Assembly (NCBI GenBank): GCA_018715125.1
Contig: DVMF01000064.1
Coordinates: 1-47,434, forward strand
DNA from: Candidatus Coprousia avicola
Lineage (GTDB): Bacteria > Actinomycetota > Coriobacteriia > Coriobacteriales > Coriobacteriaceae
Reading direction: 5' to 3'
Length of the DNA: 47,434 nucleotides
The notes beneath the pieces were generated by a model that was not told where the DNA came from, ran no database searches, and saw nothing but the letters and a program-made list of their open reading frames with translations. Within the stretch, counting starts at the first letter, position 1. Each line of letters opens with the position of its first letter. This document shows, piece by piece, positions 24,176-32,458 of the stretch. The translations under genes and the position numbers were made by a program.

Positions 24176-24577
24176 CTAGAGATCGGCCTCCCTGCGCACC
24201 GCGCCATCGAGGATGGCGGCGCAGAGCGCGGCGATGCCGATGACGGCGGCCAGGACGGGAATCTCCCGCCCGAGCCCGGCGAAGGCCCCCGTGCCGACGG
24301 CGAGAAGAACGATCAGGATCGCGATGAGCCGATGGCTCCCCAGGCGGCTCGGCTGGTTGGCCCCGTGGACGCCCATGAGCGCGCAGATAAAGGTGAGGAA
24401 GGCGCAGGCGAGGTAGAGGACGCCGTCGACGTCCACGACGAGCACGCCGAGGATGCCCGCCTCATCTTCGGCGAGCGGGGCGCCGGCGAGCGCGATGGCG
24501 CCGAGCGCGGCCGCCGCGATGGCGATGAGGATCTGTGCGATGCTCACGACTTTGAGGACTTTGCGATTGGTCGACAT
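24176..24577 (-). CDS. Small four-helix membrane protein, paralogue A
   Basis: A 133-residue hydrophobic protein with four predicted helices. It starts STNRKVLKVVSIAQIL and contains GAPLAED after helix 1 and a basic loop (ANQPSRLGSHR) after helix 2. The same layout and the matching GAPFAEG occur in the protein at 29028-29438, which also begins MSTN, so the two are probably paralogues. They flank the solute-binding protein and MscS-like channel genes. No family name is recognised. Confidence 0.65.
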   Translation of the reverse strand: MSTNRKVLKVVSIAQILIAIAAAALGAIALAGAPLAEDEAGILGVLVVDVDGVLYLACAFLTFICALMGVHGANQPSRLGSHRLIAILIVLLAVGTGAFAGLGREIPVLAAVIGIAALCAAILDGAVRREADL

Positions 24578-24696
24578 GAGATACCTTCCGTTGGATGGGA
24601 CGCTTCCGCTTCTATACCGTTTCGCGCCCTCAAACGGAATCGGCTTTAACTAAATATTGAACCCCATGCGGGCGCAGGGGCGAGCACAGATACTTG

Positions 24697-24710
24697 ATTG
24701 GTATGCCAAT
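24697..24710. promoter_or_regulatory. Palindrome before the solute-binding protein gene
   Basis: ATTGG and CCAAT are separated by TATG, a 14-base dyad about 31 bases before the start at 24741. TTGATT overlaps it as a possible -35 box. It may be an operator; the binding protein is unknown. Confidence 0.35.
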
Positions 24711-24740
24711 TTTCCTCATGACATGATAAGGAGATAGGGG

Positions 24741-25604
24741 ATGGAGATGATTTCCAGGAGACGCTTCGTCTCGCTGGCTGCGCTCGTCGCCGCGATTCCC
24801 GCGGGCCTTGCGGGCTGCACGCCCCGGGCGACGGGTGGCGCGGGAAGCGGGTCGGCCGCGGTGGCCGCTCCGGCGGCGGGGGCCGACACGCTGCGCGTGG
24901 GCGTGCGCGCCGACGTGGTGGGCTTCGGGTATCTCAACGAGAGGACCGGCAAGTATTACGGCCTCGAGATCGATATCGCGAACGAGCTCGCGGAGCGTCT
25001 GGGCTACCAGGATGTGGCCTTCACGACCGTTACGCCGGACGACCGCAAGGAGATACTGCTCGACGGCCAGGTCGATGCGCTGGTCGCGTGCTACTCCATC
25101 GCCGAATCGCGCCTGAAGAACTTCGACTTCTCCCCGGCATATTACGACGACGCGGTCATCGCGGTGGTGGAGAACTCTTCGCTCATCGCTTCGCTCGAGG
25201 ACTTGGTGGGCTGCACGTTCGGCACCATGGCGGGGTCCAACGCCGCGCCGCTTCTGAGCGTCAAGCTCTACGAGGAGGGGTTCACCTCGGGAGAGCCGCT
25301 TCAGGCCAACGAAGACAACTCCGACGTCACGTTTGATACCTGGCGCCTCAAGCAGTACGCCTCCTACCAGGAGCTCTCCGACGCGCTCGAGGTGGGCGAG
25401 GTCGACGCCATGGTGCTCGACGGCGCCATCGCCCATACCTACATGAACGACGAGCGCTCCATCCTCGAGGGCTTCACCGTCGAAGAGGTTTCCTACGGCG
25501 TCGCCACCATCAAGGATTCCGAGCTCTCGGCACGTGTCGCCGAGGCCGTCCAGGCGATGCTCGACGACGGCACGATCGATGCCCTCGTCGACAAGTGGAA
25601 CTAA
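24741..25604 (+). CDS. Tat-type lipoprotein, family 3 solute-binding protein
   Basis: The 287-residue product starts with S-R-R-R-F-V, a twin-arginine motif, followed by a hydrophobic segment and the lipobox AGLAGC (C26). It should be a lipid-anchored extracytoplasmic protein. The mature part is a periplasmic-binding-protein type 2 domain for polar amino acids: RVGVRADVVGFGYLNE, KYYGLEIDIANELAERLGY and VDALVACYSIAESRLKNFDF are typical. AAGGAG precedes the ATG. No ABC permease or ATPase is nearby; instead the MscS-like channel starts 15 bp downstream. It may present a ligand to that channel's sensor domains; that is inference. Confidence 0.85.
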   Translation: MEMISRRRFVSLAALVAAIPAGLAGCTPRATGGAGSGSAAVAAPAAGADTLRVGVRADVVGFGYLNERTGKYYGLEIDIANELAERLGYQDVAFTTVTPDDRKEILLDGQVDALVACYSIAESRLKNFDFSPAYYDDAVIAVVENSSLIASLEDLVGCTFGTMAGSNAAPLLSVKLYEEGFTSGEPLQANEDNSDVTFDTWRLKQYASYQELSDALEVGEVDAMVLDGAIAHTYMNDERSILEGFTVEEVSYGVATIKDSELSARVAEAVQAMLDDGTIDALVDKWN

Positions 25605-25619
25605 AGGGAGGCGATACGC

Positions 25620-28600
25620 ATGAAGATGACCCGCAAGGTGACGGGTAAGATCGCGGCGCTCGTGGTCGTGGCCCTCGTGAGCGTCGCAGTCATGGCTGTG
25701 GCGCTAACCGGCATGCAGAACACCCTTTCCCGGTCGGGCTATACCGACGAGATCGCCGCCGAGCAAGAGGCGCTCCCCGGGCTTCTGGAGGCCGCGGCCA
25801 GCGAGACCGTCGAGAACACCGAACAGTACGATGCCATTTACCAGTCCAAGGCGGCGCAGGTTGCCTACGCGGCGCAAAATGGCACGGGCTTCGAGGCGAC
25901 CGACACCCAGATGGTCGCGTACCAGGAGCTTCTCGGCGTCGACAACGTGCTCGTGGTGAACCGCGCAGGCGATGTCATCGCCGCCGCGCAGCCCACGAAG
26001 GCCCAGTTCTCCTACGCGCGCTTCAACCAGCTGCGCCAGACGTTCGACACGCACGAGCCCTCCCAGGCGGTCGAGATCGAGGTGCCGGAAGAGGAGTGGC
26101 TCGACCGGTACTACGCCTGCCGTATCGACGACGATATGATGGTCGTCATCGAGCAGAACCCGGCGGAGCTCCGCGAGCTCGTCGCGCAGTCCGGGTCCGT
26201 GGCGAGCGTCCTTTCCAACATCACCCTCGGCCAGACGGGCTTTGTGTTTGCCGTGTCCGCTCAGGACTACCTCATCACCTATCACCCGGATGAGAACCTC
26301 GTGGGCGCCGACGCCATCGACGCCGGTATCAGCGTGGCGGACCTCGAGGACGGCGCGTACGCGACGATGAACGTGGCGGGGCAGGAGCTGTACTGCGGCG
26401 TGACCCTCATCGACGGGACGTACTATCTGTGCGCCGTGCCCGAGGCGTCCATGGTCTCTTCGACCGCCATCACCGTGGGCGTCATCCTCTTTGTGTTTGT
26501 GGTGGTTGTCGCTGCCGTGACGCTCTACGGCATCTTCGTGCTGCGGAGCGAGGGACATGACGGCGCGACCGGGACGGGCGACGGGGCCGCGAAGAAGCCG
26601 CAGGGCGCGCTCCGCCTGAACCGTCGCATCGCCCCGCGCGCCGCGGTGCTCTGCGGCGTGGGCTTCCTTGCGGTGCTCGTCATCTCGTTCTACATGCAGA
26701 CGCTCTTCGCGCTGTCCTCGCAATCGCTGCTCATGAACGAGCGCGTCCTCGATATCGCCGACACCATCGAGCGCACCGAGGCGGCGGCAGACGACCTTAC
26801 CACGCAGTACAACGAGCGCTACCTGTCGAAGGCCGAGGTCGCGGCTTACATCATCGAGCGCAACCCCGAGCTTGCCAACCGGCAGAAGCTGCAGGAGCTC
26901 GCCGATGCGCTCGAGGTCCAGTCGGTGTTTGTGTTCGACGCCGCGGGCACCATGACCGCCACCAATTCCGGCTACACCAACTTCACCCTCTCTGAGGACC
27001 CGGCAGACCAGAGCTACGAGTTCCGCAAGCTTCTCCAGGGCGTGGAGTCGCTCGTGCAGGAGCCGCAGCCCGATGAGATCTCGGGCGAGTTTAAGCAGTA
27101 CATCGGCGTCACCACGCATGACGGGACGGGCGAGCTCACCGGCTTCGTGCAGCTGGGCATCCGCTCCGACCGCCTGGAGAGCATGCTCCAGAGCGTGCAG
27201 ATCGACCACGTGCTCGACGGCGTCAAGGTGGGCGCAGACGGCTTCGCCTTCGCCATCAACAAAGCCGACGGCACGTTCGCGTATTATCCCGATTCCAACA
27301 CCATCGGCAAGAAGGCCGCCGACTGCGGCCTTACCGAGGATCAGCTGCGCGACGGGTTCTCCGACTACATCACCGTGAACGGCACGACGTACTACGCCTC
27401 CGCGACCGAGACGGCGGACTACTACATCTTTGTCGCCGGCAGCGAGGGGGCCCTTATGGGCGACCGCATCCCCATGACGCTCACCACCGGTGCCATCGCG
27501 TTTGTGTGCCTCGCCGTGATCTTTGGCCTCATGGTGTGGGATACCGCCCAGACGGGCGCCGCGCCCGAGGCTGCCCGCGCGCGCGGCGGCGAGTCGCGCC
27601 GTATGATCGAGGTCTCGGTCGATGACCGTCGCGTGCGGACCGAGTCCGCCGCGACCCGGTGGCTCAGCCGCTCCCTGCACTGGGATGAGATGACGCCCGA
27701 GCAGAAGCTCGGCTTCGTGCTCAAGTGCTTTGTGGGGCTCGGCGCCATCCTGGTGGCCATCGCGGTCATCTGCAAGGATGCCATCTTCGAGCCCGGGACG
27801 CTGTTCTCCTACATCTTGGGCGGCGGCTGGGCGCATGGCCTCAACATCTTCGCCATCACCGCGTCGATCATGTTCGCCTGCGTGCTGCTCACGGTCGTCA
27901 CCATCGTTCAGAAGGTGCTCTCGCTCGTGGGGCGCGTGCTCGACGCGCGCGGCCTCACCATCTGCCGCCTCGTCTCGAGTGTGGCCAAGTACGGTTCCAT
28001 GATTGGCATGCTGTACTGGTGCCTGGCGCTGCTCGGCGTGGACACGGCGACGCTGCTCGCCTCTGCGGGCCTGCTCACCTTTGCGGTGTCGCTCGGTGCC
28101 AAGGACATCGTGACCGACATCATCTCCGGCCTCTTCATCATCTTTGAGGGCGAGTTCCGCGTGGGCGACATCATCCAGGTGGGCGGCAACAAAGGCGCCG
28201 TCATCGAGATCGGCGTGCGCTCCACCAAGATCAACGACGGCTCGGGCAACATCTTGGTGCTGCGCAACTCGAGCGTCTCCAACGTGGTCAACATGACCAA
28301 GGAGACGAGCTTCGCCGCCGTCGAGGTGGGCATCGAGTACGGCGAGAGCCTGGAGCGCGTTGAGGCGATCCTCTCGCGCGAGCTGCCCGAGATGAAGAAG
28401 CGCCTGCCCGCCATCATCGACGGCCCCTTCTACCGCGGCATCTCGATGCTCGCGGACAACGCCGTCAACATCAAGATCGTGGCGGAGTGCGCCGAGTCCA
28501 ACCGCGGCGGCCTTACGAGCGACCTGATGCGCGAGATGAAGCTCCTGTTCGACAAGTACGACATCTCCATCCCGTATCCGCAGGTCGTGGTGAACCAGCC

Positions 28601-28736
28601 CATCGAGTTCAAGAAGGCGACGCTTGCCGACAAGGCGGCGGCGCGCGAGTTCAACGCCGAGCAGAAGGAAGCCATCAAGAACCTGACGGACGAGAACGAG
28701 GACTTCGACGAGTTCAACGACACCCGCCGGCACTAG
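25620..28736 (+). CDS. MscS-family channel with two extracytoplasmic Cache-like sensor domains
   Basis: The 1038-residue product has an N-terminal helix (about 12-31), a first extracytoplasmic domain (32-281) with NVLVVNRAGDVIAAAQ and GQTGFVFAVSAQDYLITYHPDEN, and a helix (282-308). A cytoplasmic linker and another helix (about 340-360) lead to a second extracytoplasmic domain with VFVFDAAGTMTATNSG and GADGFAFAINKADGTFAYYPD, then a helix (618-641). Both soluble parts look like double-Cache sensors. From about 697 come MscS helices. The pore and beta domain read LLASAGLLTFAVSLGAKDIV and VGDIIQVGGNKGAVIEIGVR. Known MscS proteins release osmolytes on membrane tension; here gating by a small ligand is inferred from the sensors and from the upstream solute-binding protein. 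Confidence 0.85.
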   Translation: MKMTRKVTGKIAALVVVALVSVAVMAVALTGMQNTLSRSGYTDEIAAEQEALPGLLEAAASETVENTEQYDAIYQSKAAQVAYAAQNGTGFEATDTQMVAYQELLGVDNVLVVNRAGDVIAAAQPTKAQFSYARFNQLRQTFDTHEPSQAVEIEVPEEEWLDRYYACRIDDDMMVVIEQNPAELRELVAQSGSVASVLSNITLGQTGFVFAVSAQDYLITYHPDENLVGADAIDAGISVADLEDGAYATMNVAGQELYCGVTLIDGTYYLCAVPEASMVSSTAITVGVILFVFVVVVAAVTLYGIFVLRSEGHDGATGTGDGAAKKPQGALRLNRRIAPRAAVLCGVGFLAVLVISFYMQTLFALSSQSLLMNERVLDIADTIERTEAAADDLTTQYNERYLSKAEVAAYIIERNPELANRQKLQELADALEVQSVFVFDAAGTMTATNSGYTNFTLSEDPADQSYEFRKLLQGVESLVQEPQPDEISGEFKQYIGVTTHDGTGELTGFVQLGIRSDRLESMLQSVQIDHVLDGVKVGADGFAFAINKADGTFAYYPDSNTIGKKAADCGLTEDQLRDGFSDYITVNGTTYYASATETADYYIFVAGSEGALMGDRIPMTLTTGAIAFVCLAVIFGLMVWDTAQTGAAPEAARARGGESRRMIEVSVDDRRVRTESAATRWLSRSLHWDEMTPEQKLGFVLKCFVGLGAILVAIAVICKDAIFEPGTLFSYILGGGWAHGLNIFAITASIMFACVLLTVVTIVQKVLSLVGRVLDARGLTICRLVSSVAKYGSMIGMLYWCLALLGVDTATLLASAGLLTFAVSLGAKDIVTDIISGLFIIFEGEFRVGDIIQVGGNKGAVIEIGVRSTKINDGSGNILVLRNSSVSNVVNMTKETSFAAVEVGIEYGESLERVEAILSRELPEMKKRLPAIIDGPFYRGISMLADNAVNIKIVAECAESNRGGLTSDLMREMKLLFDKYDISIPYPQVVVNQPIEFKKATLADKAAAREFNAEQKEAIKNLTDENEDFDEFNDTRRH

Positions 28737-28786
28737 CCGCGTCGCACGGGGCGTCGCATGGATGCCGCTCGGCCCACGATTCTCTG

Positions 28787-28845
28787 AAAAAGTCACGCTT
28801 GCGGTCGACAGAGGAGCCTGTTCTGACCGCGGGCGTGACTTTTTT
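28787..28845 (+). repeat. Dispersed hairpin repeat, copy B
   Basis: AAAGTCACGCTTGCGGTC and GACCGCGGGCGTGACTTT repeat the arms of copy A at 12070-12125 almost exactly, while the loop differs (GACAGAGGAGCCTGTTCT here). A run of six T residues follows, so it can terminate the channel transcript. AGGGGCTGGA follows as in copy A. Confidence 0.8.
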
Positions 28846-28951
28846 ACAAGGGGCTGGATTGAAACGGAAGGCGGGGCGAGCGGCCCGCCGGCGTCCGGTT
28901 GCGCCCCGCTGCGCCCCGCAGCATTCACGGCGATCCAGCAGGGGTAAGAGA

Positions 28952-28983
28952 AAGGGGCCCGCACCATTGCGTGCGGGCCCCTT
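28952..28983 (-). terminator. Terminator of paralogue B gene
   Basis: AAGGGGCCCGCAC pairs with GTGCGGGCCCCTT around CATTGC, a 13-bp perfect stem. On the minus strand it is followed by a TTTCTCTT run, so it serves the leftward gene at 29028. The rest of the 28737-29027 interval holds only hairpin copy B. Confidence 0.85.
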
Positions 28984-29027
28984 GTAGTAACGCCGTGCCG
29001 GGCGGCGCGGCGCATGTCGAGCGCGGT

Positions 29028-29438
29028 TTACGCGGCGCCGTTCTCCTTGAGGGCGCGGCCGGCAAACATGACGCCGGAGAAGCACACGGCGGCGTAGATG
29101 AGGTAGGGCCACACGGGACCCATCTCCTCGCCGGACGTGAAGGACATGCCGATCTCTGCCAGGCAGACAACGATGATGAAGGCGCACAGATAGGTGAACG
29201 GCTTCAGGAGGTTGTCGTGCTTGGCGGCGCGCATGCCGATGATGCCGGCGATGAGCTGGAAGACGCCCATGACGGCGATGATGATGCCGAACATCCGGGC
29301 GATGGCGGGACCGTCCTCGATGACGCCCTCGGCAAACGGGGCGCCGAAGAACAGGGCAGCGCCGGCGACGGCGCTGATGATGCCCATGAGCAGGATGACG
29401 AATCCGATGCTCTGGACACCGCGATGGTTGGTGGACAT
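29028..29438 (-). CDS. Small four-helix membrane protein, paralogue B
   Basis: A 136-residue hydrophobic protein beginning STNHRGVQSIGFVILLMGII. It has four helices, the GAPFAEG motif after the first, a basic AAKHDNLLKP loop after the second, and a conserved-looking ALKENGAA end. The start at 29438 is chosen because AAGGGAAGGA lies upstream and because it gives the same MSTN start as paralogue A. A good minus-strand promoter lies at 29549-29578. The family is not recognised. Confidence 0.7.
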   Translation of the reverse strand: MSTNHRGVQSIGFVILLMGIISAVAGAALFFGAPFAEGVIEDGPAIARMFGIIIAVMGVFQLIAGIIGMRAAKHDNLLKPFTYLCAFIIVVCLAEIGMSFTSGEEMGPVWPYLIYAAVCFSGVMFAGRALKENGAA

Positions 29439-29548
29439 GGCTGAATCCTTCCCTTCGTGGGGCGGCATGCGGGCCGCCCGCCGTGCGGACGACGCGGCCG
29501 GGGCATTGCTGGTGCGGCCTCCAACCTCGTCGTTTATGCCAAACGGGT

Positions 29549-29578
29549 ATTGTATGGGCCGGTTTTGCCGTGCGTCAA
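29549..29578 (-). promoter_or_regulatory. Promoter of paralogue B gene
   Basis: On the minus strand TTGACG (29578-29573) and TACAAT (29554-29549) are 18 bases apart, close to the sigma-70 consensus. The transcript would have a leader of about 100 bases. The rest of the 29439-29734 interval shows no gene. Confidence 0.6.
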
Positions 29579-29734
29579 AGCGCACGCGCCGCCTCAACGA
29601 ACGGGTGAAGCCGGCGGGGACGGGCGAGCGGCGCCCCGCCCCGCCGGACCGCGACCCGCCGCGGCGTCCCCGCGCATCGGCTCACGCCGGGGTGGGTACA
29701 CCTCACACAAGGCGACAGGACAAGGAGGCGCTTC

Positions 29735-31567
29735 ATGGCGGAGACGGCGGCATTGGCGGATACCCTCAAGAACCTTATCGACGTGGCGGAGGGGCGCGCG
29801 CCGGCAGACATGCTCATCACCAACGTGCGCATCGTCGACGTGTACGGCCACCGCGTGGTGGGCGGCCGTGTGGCCGTTGCGGGCGGGTGCATCGCGAGCG
29901 TGCTCTTTGACGACCGTGACGCCGCCGTGCCCGATCCCGCGGCCGCCGAGGTCGTCGACGGCGCGGGCCGTTACCTCACCCCGGGCCTTATCGACGGGCA
30001 CCTCCATATCGAGAGCTCCAACATTCGGCCCGCCGAGTACGCCCGCATGGCGCTCGCGCGGGGCACGACGTGCGCCATCGCCGACAGTCACGAGATCGCC
30101 AACGTCGCGGGGACGGGCGGCCTCTCGTTTATGATCGAGGACGCCCGCCGCGCGCCGCTCGCCATCAAGTTCATGATGCCCTCCTGCGTGCCGGCGCTGC
30201 CGGACGAGCAGGCGGGCGCCGAGATCTCTGCGGCGGACATGCGCGCGTTCATGGCGGCGCATCCCGGGGAGGTCTTCGGTCTCGGCGAGATGATGAACAC
30301 CCCCGGCGTCTTCGCGGCAGACGGGGAGACGCTCGCGCGCATCGTGGCGGCGGGCGACACCGTCTCCGGCCTGGTGGACGGGCACGCGCCGCTCGTGGCG
30401 GGCGCCGACCTCAACGCCTATGCGGCGGCGGGCATCATCGCCGACCATGAGTGCACCGATCCCGCCGAGGCGCTCGACAAGCTCTCCCGCGGCATGTACC
30501 TCATGCTCCGCGAGGGGACGTGCAGCCACGACCTCGACGTGCTCGCGCCGCTGGTGGTCGAAGACCCCGCCCGGGCGCGCCGCTGCTGCTTTGCGACGGA
30601 CGACCGGGCCCCTTCCGACGCGTTTGCCGAGGGCATGATCGACAACGCCCTCAGGCGCGCCGTCGCGGCGGGGATCGATCCCGTCACGGCGGTCGCCATG
30701 GCAACGCTGTCGCCGGCGGAGCTCTTCGGGTTCGACCATGGGCACGCGCCCGCGTCTGAGCGCCGCGGCGCCGTCGCGCCGGGCAAGCGGGCCGACCTCC
30801 TGCTGTGGGACGACCTCACGTTTGCCGCGCCGCCCGCCGCCGTGTACGCCGCGGGATGCCTGGTGGCCGAGGCCGGGCGCTTTGTGGGCGCCGTCGCGCC
30901 CGAGGACGCGCGGCTGCGTGCGCTGGCAGACGAGCTCCGCGGGTCCGTGAAGCTGCCCGCGCTCTCGCTCGAGGCGTTCTCGTATCCCTTCCGGCCGGGC
31001 GAGGCGGTCATCGACGCCATCCCCGGTAAGGCCATCACCGGATGCGCCCGACCCCAGACCGAGGCGGGTCTCCGCCGCATCATGCTCATCGAGCGCCACG
31101 GCCGCGGCGCGGCGGCGCAGGCGGCGGGCGCCGACGGCGACTGCCCGGCGGCACTCGGCCTCGTGGGAAAGCATATCGGGTGCGGCTGGGTGCGCGGATA
31201 CGATATCGTGCGCGGCGCCATCGCCTCGACCATCGGGCACGACTCCCATAACGTCTGCGTGGTGGGCGATAACCCCGCCGACATGCTCGCTGCGGTGCGC
31301 GCCGTAGGCCAGGGCGGGCACGTGCTGGTGCGCGACGGCGAGGTGGTGGCCAAGGTCGACCTGCCGCTCGGCGGCCTTATGAGCGATAAGACGGCGGAGG
31401 AGGTCGCCCGCGAGCACGACGCCTTCGTCGCCGCGGCGCGGCAGATGGGCATCCAGCCGCCGCTCGACCCCATCATGGGCGTGATCTTCTTACCGCTGCC
31501 CGTCATCCCCGCGCTCCGCATCCGTCCGGAGGGCGTCTTCGACGTCAGCACGATGAGCTACGTGTGA
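29735..31567 (+). CDS. ade: Adenine deaminase
   Basis: Converts adenine to hypoxanthine and ammonia in purine salvage. The 610-residue product belongs to the amidohydrolase superfamily. Metal-binding residues appear in LTPGLIDGHLHIESSNI (HxH) and DSHEIANVAG, with further ligands in GLVDGHAPLV and DHECTDPAEA and the DDR motif in FATDDRAPSDAF. The C-terminal domain has KHIGCGWVRG and GHDSHNVCVVGDN, as in characterised bacterial adenine deaminases. AAGGAGG precedes the ATG. It ends 22 bp before the convergent HAD gene; no clear terminator fits in that gap. Confidence 0.93.
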   Translation: MAETAALADTLKNLIDVAEGRAPADMLITNVRIVDVYGHRVVGGRVAVAGGCIASVLFDDRDAAVPDPAAAEVVDGAGRYLTPGLIDGHLHIESSNIRPAEYARMALARGTTCAIADSHEIANVAGTGGLSFMIEDARRAPLAIKFMMPSCVPALPDEQAGAEISAADMRAFMAAHPGEVFGLGEMMNTPGVFAADGETLARIVAAGDTVSGLVDGHAPLVAGADLNAYAAAGIIADHECTDPAEALDKLSRGMYLMLREGTCSHDLDVLAPLVVEDPARARRCCFATDDRAPSDAFAEGMIDNALRRAVAAGIDPVTAVAMATLSPAELFGFDHGHAPASERRGAVAPGKRADLLLWDDLTFAAPPAAVYAAGCLVAEAGRFVGAVAPEDARLRALADELRGSVKLPALSLEAFSYPFRPGEAVIDAIPGKAITGCARPQTEAGLRRIMLIERHGRGAAAQAAGADGDCPAALGLVGKHIGCGWVRGYDIVRGAIASTIGHDSHNVCVVGDNPADMLAAVRAVGQGGHVLVRDGEVVAKVDLPLGGLMSDKTAEEVAREHDAFVAAARQMGIQPPLDPIMGVIFLPLPVIPALRIRPEGVFDVSTMSYV

Positions 31568-31589
31568 GGAGCCCCGCGCCCGAGATGGG

Positions 31590-32450
31590 CTACGCGCGGG
31601 GTGCGTGCGCCGGGCCCTGCGCGTAGCGCTCTAGGATAAACGCCCCCACGCCCGCCTCGTCGTTGGACGCGCAGACCGCGTCCGCGCTCGAGCGCACCTC
31701 GGCCTCGGCGTTTGCCACCGCCACGCCCGTGCCGGCGGCGAGGATCATCGAGAGGTCGTTCAGGTTGTCGCCAAAGGCCACGGCGTTCTCGACCGCGATC
31801 CCCAAGTGCCCGCACAACCATGCGAGGGCCGCCCCCTTGGAGGCACCGGCCTCCATCACCTCGATGTTCATGGGGTAGGAGCGGGTGAGGTCGATGCCCT
31901 CCATGGTGCTGAGCGCCTCCGTGAGCTCAGCCCGGTCGCGCGGGTCGTGCCAGTACATCGAGACGCGCTCGAGCTGGCGCACGCGCGCGATCGTTGCGGG
32001 CGCGCCCTCATCCACCGGCGTGCGCGTGTCGCGCATCGACTGCGCCATGTAGGGGTCGCCCGCAAACTCGTCGATGCGCTCGTAGAGGTCACGGCGCAGG
32101 TAGCACGTGCCGTCTGCAAAGACGTCAAACGTCACGTCGCGGTCGCGCGCAAGCTCCCAGCAGGCGAGCGCGTGCGCGCGGGTGAGGAGCGCCGTGTGGA
32201 GGGTGCGCGCCGAGGCCGCACCCGGGTGCGCGGGGTCGAGCTCGGAGACGCAGGCGCCGTTGGCGCTGACGGCGAACCGCACGGCGGGGTGGGCGAGAAT
32301 CTCATGCGGAATGCCGGCGAGCGGCCGGCCGGAGCACGGAACAAAGAGGTCGCCCGCACGGGCTATGGCGTCGAGCGCCTCCCATGAGCGCGCGGGCACG
32401 TGCTTCCGGGAATCCAGAAACGTGCCGTCCAGATCGGAGAAGAAGATCAT
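31590..32450 (-). CDS. HAD-superfamily (Cof-type) phosphatase
   Basis: A 286-residue cytoplasmic phosphatase of the Cof/YidA type, which removes phosphate from small sugar or cofactor phosphates. HAD motif I is FFSDLDGTFLDS at residues 3-14, motif II is near VPCSGRP, the lysine is in GASKGAALAWL and motif III is AVAFGDNLNDLSMI. The cap domain is between them. The substrate is not predictable. The ATG at 32450 lies 8 bp after the citrate synthase stop, so the two are probably in one leftward transcript. Confidence 0.88.
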   Translation of the reverse strand: MIFFSDLDGTFLDSRKHVPARSWEALDAIARAGDLFVPCSGRPLAGIPHEILAHPAVRFAVSANGACVSELDPAHPGAASARTLHTALLTRAHALACWELARDRDVTFDVFADGTCYLRRDLYERIDEFAGDPYMAQSMRDTRTPVDEGAPATIARVRQLERVSMYWHDPRDRAELTEALSTMEGIDLTRSYPMNIEVMEAGASKGAALAWLCGHLGIAVENAVAFGDNLNDLSMILAAGTGVAVANAEAEVRSSADAVCASNDEAGVGAFILERYAQGPAHAPRA

Positions 32451-32458
32451 GGCGTGCC

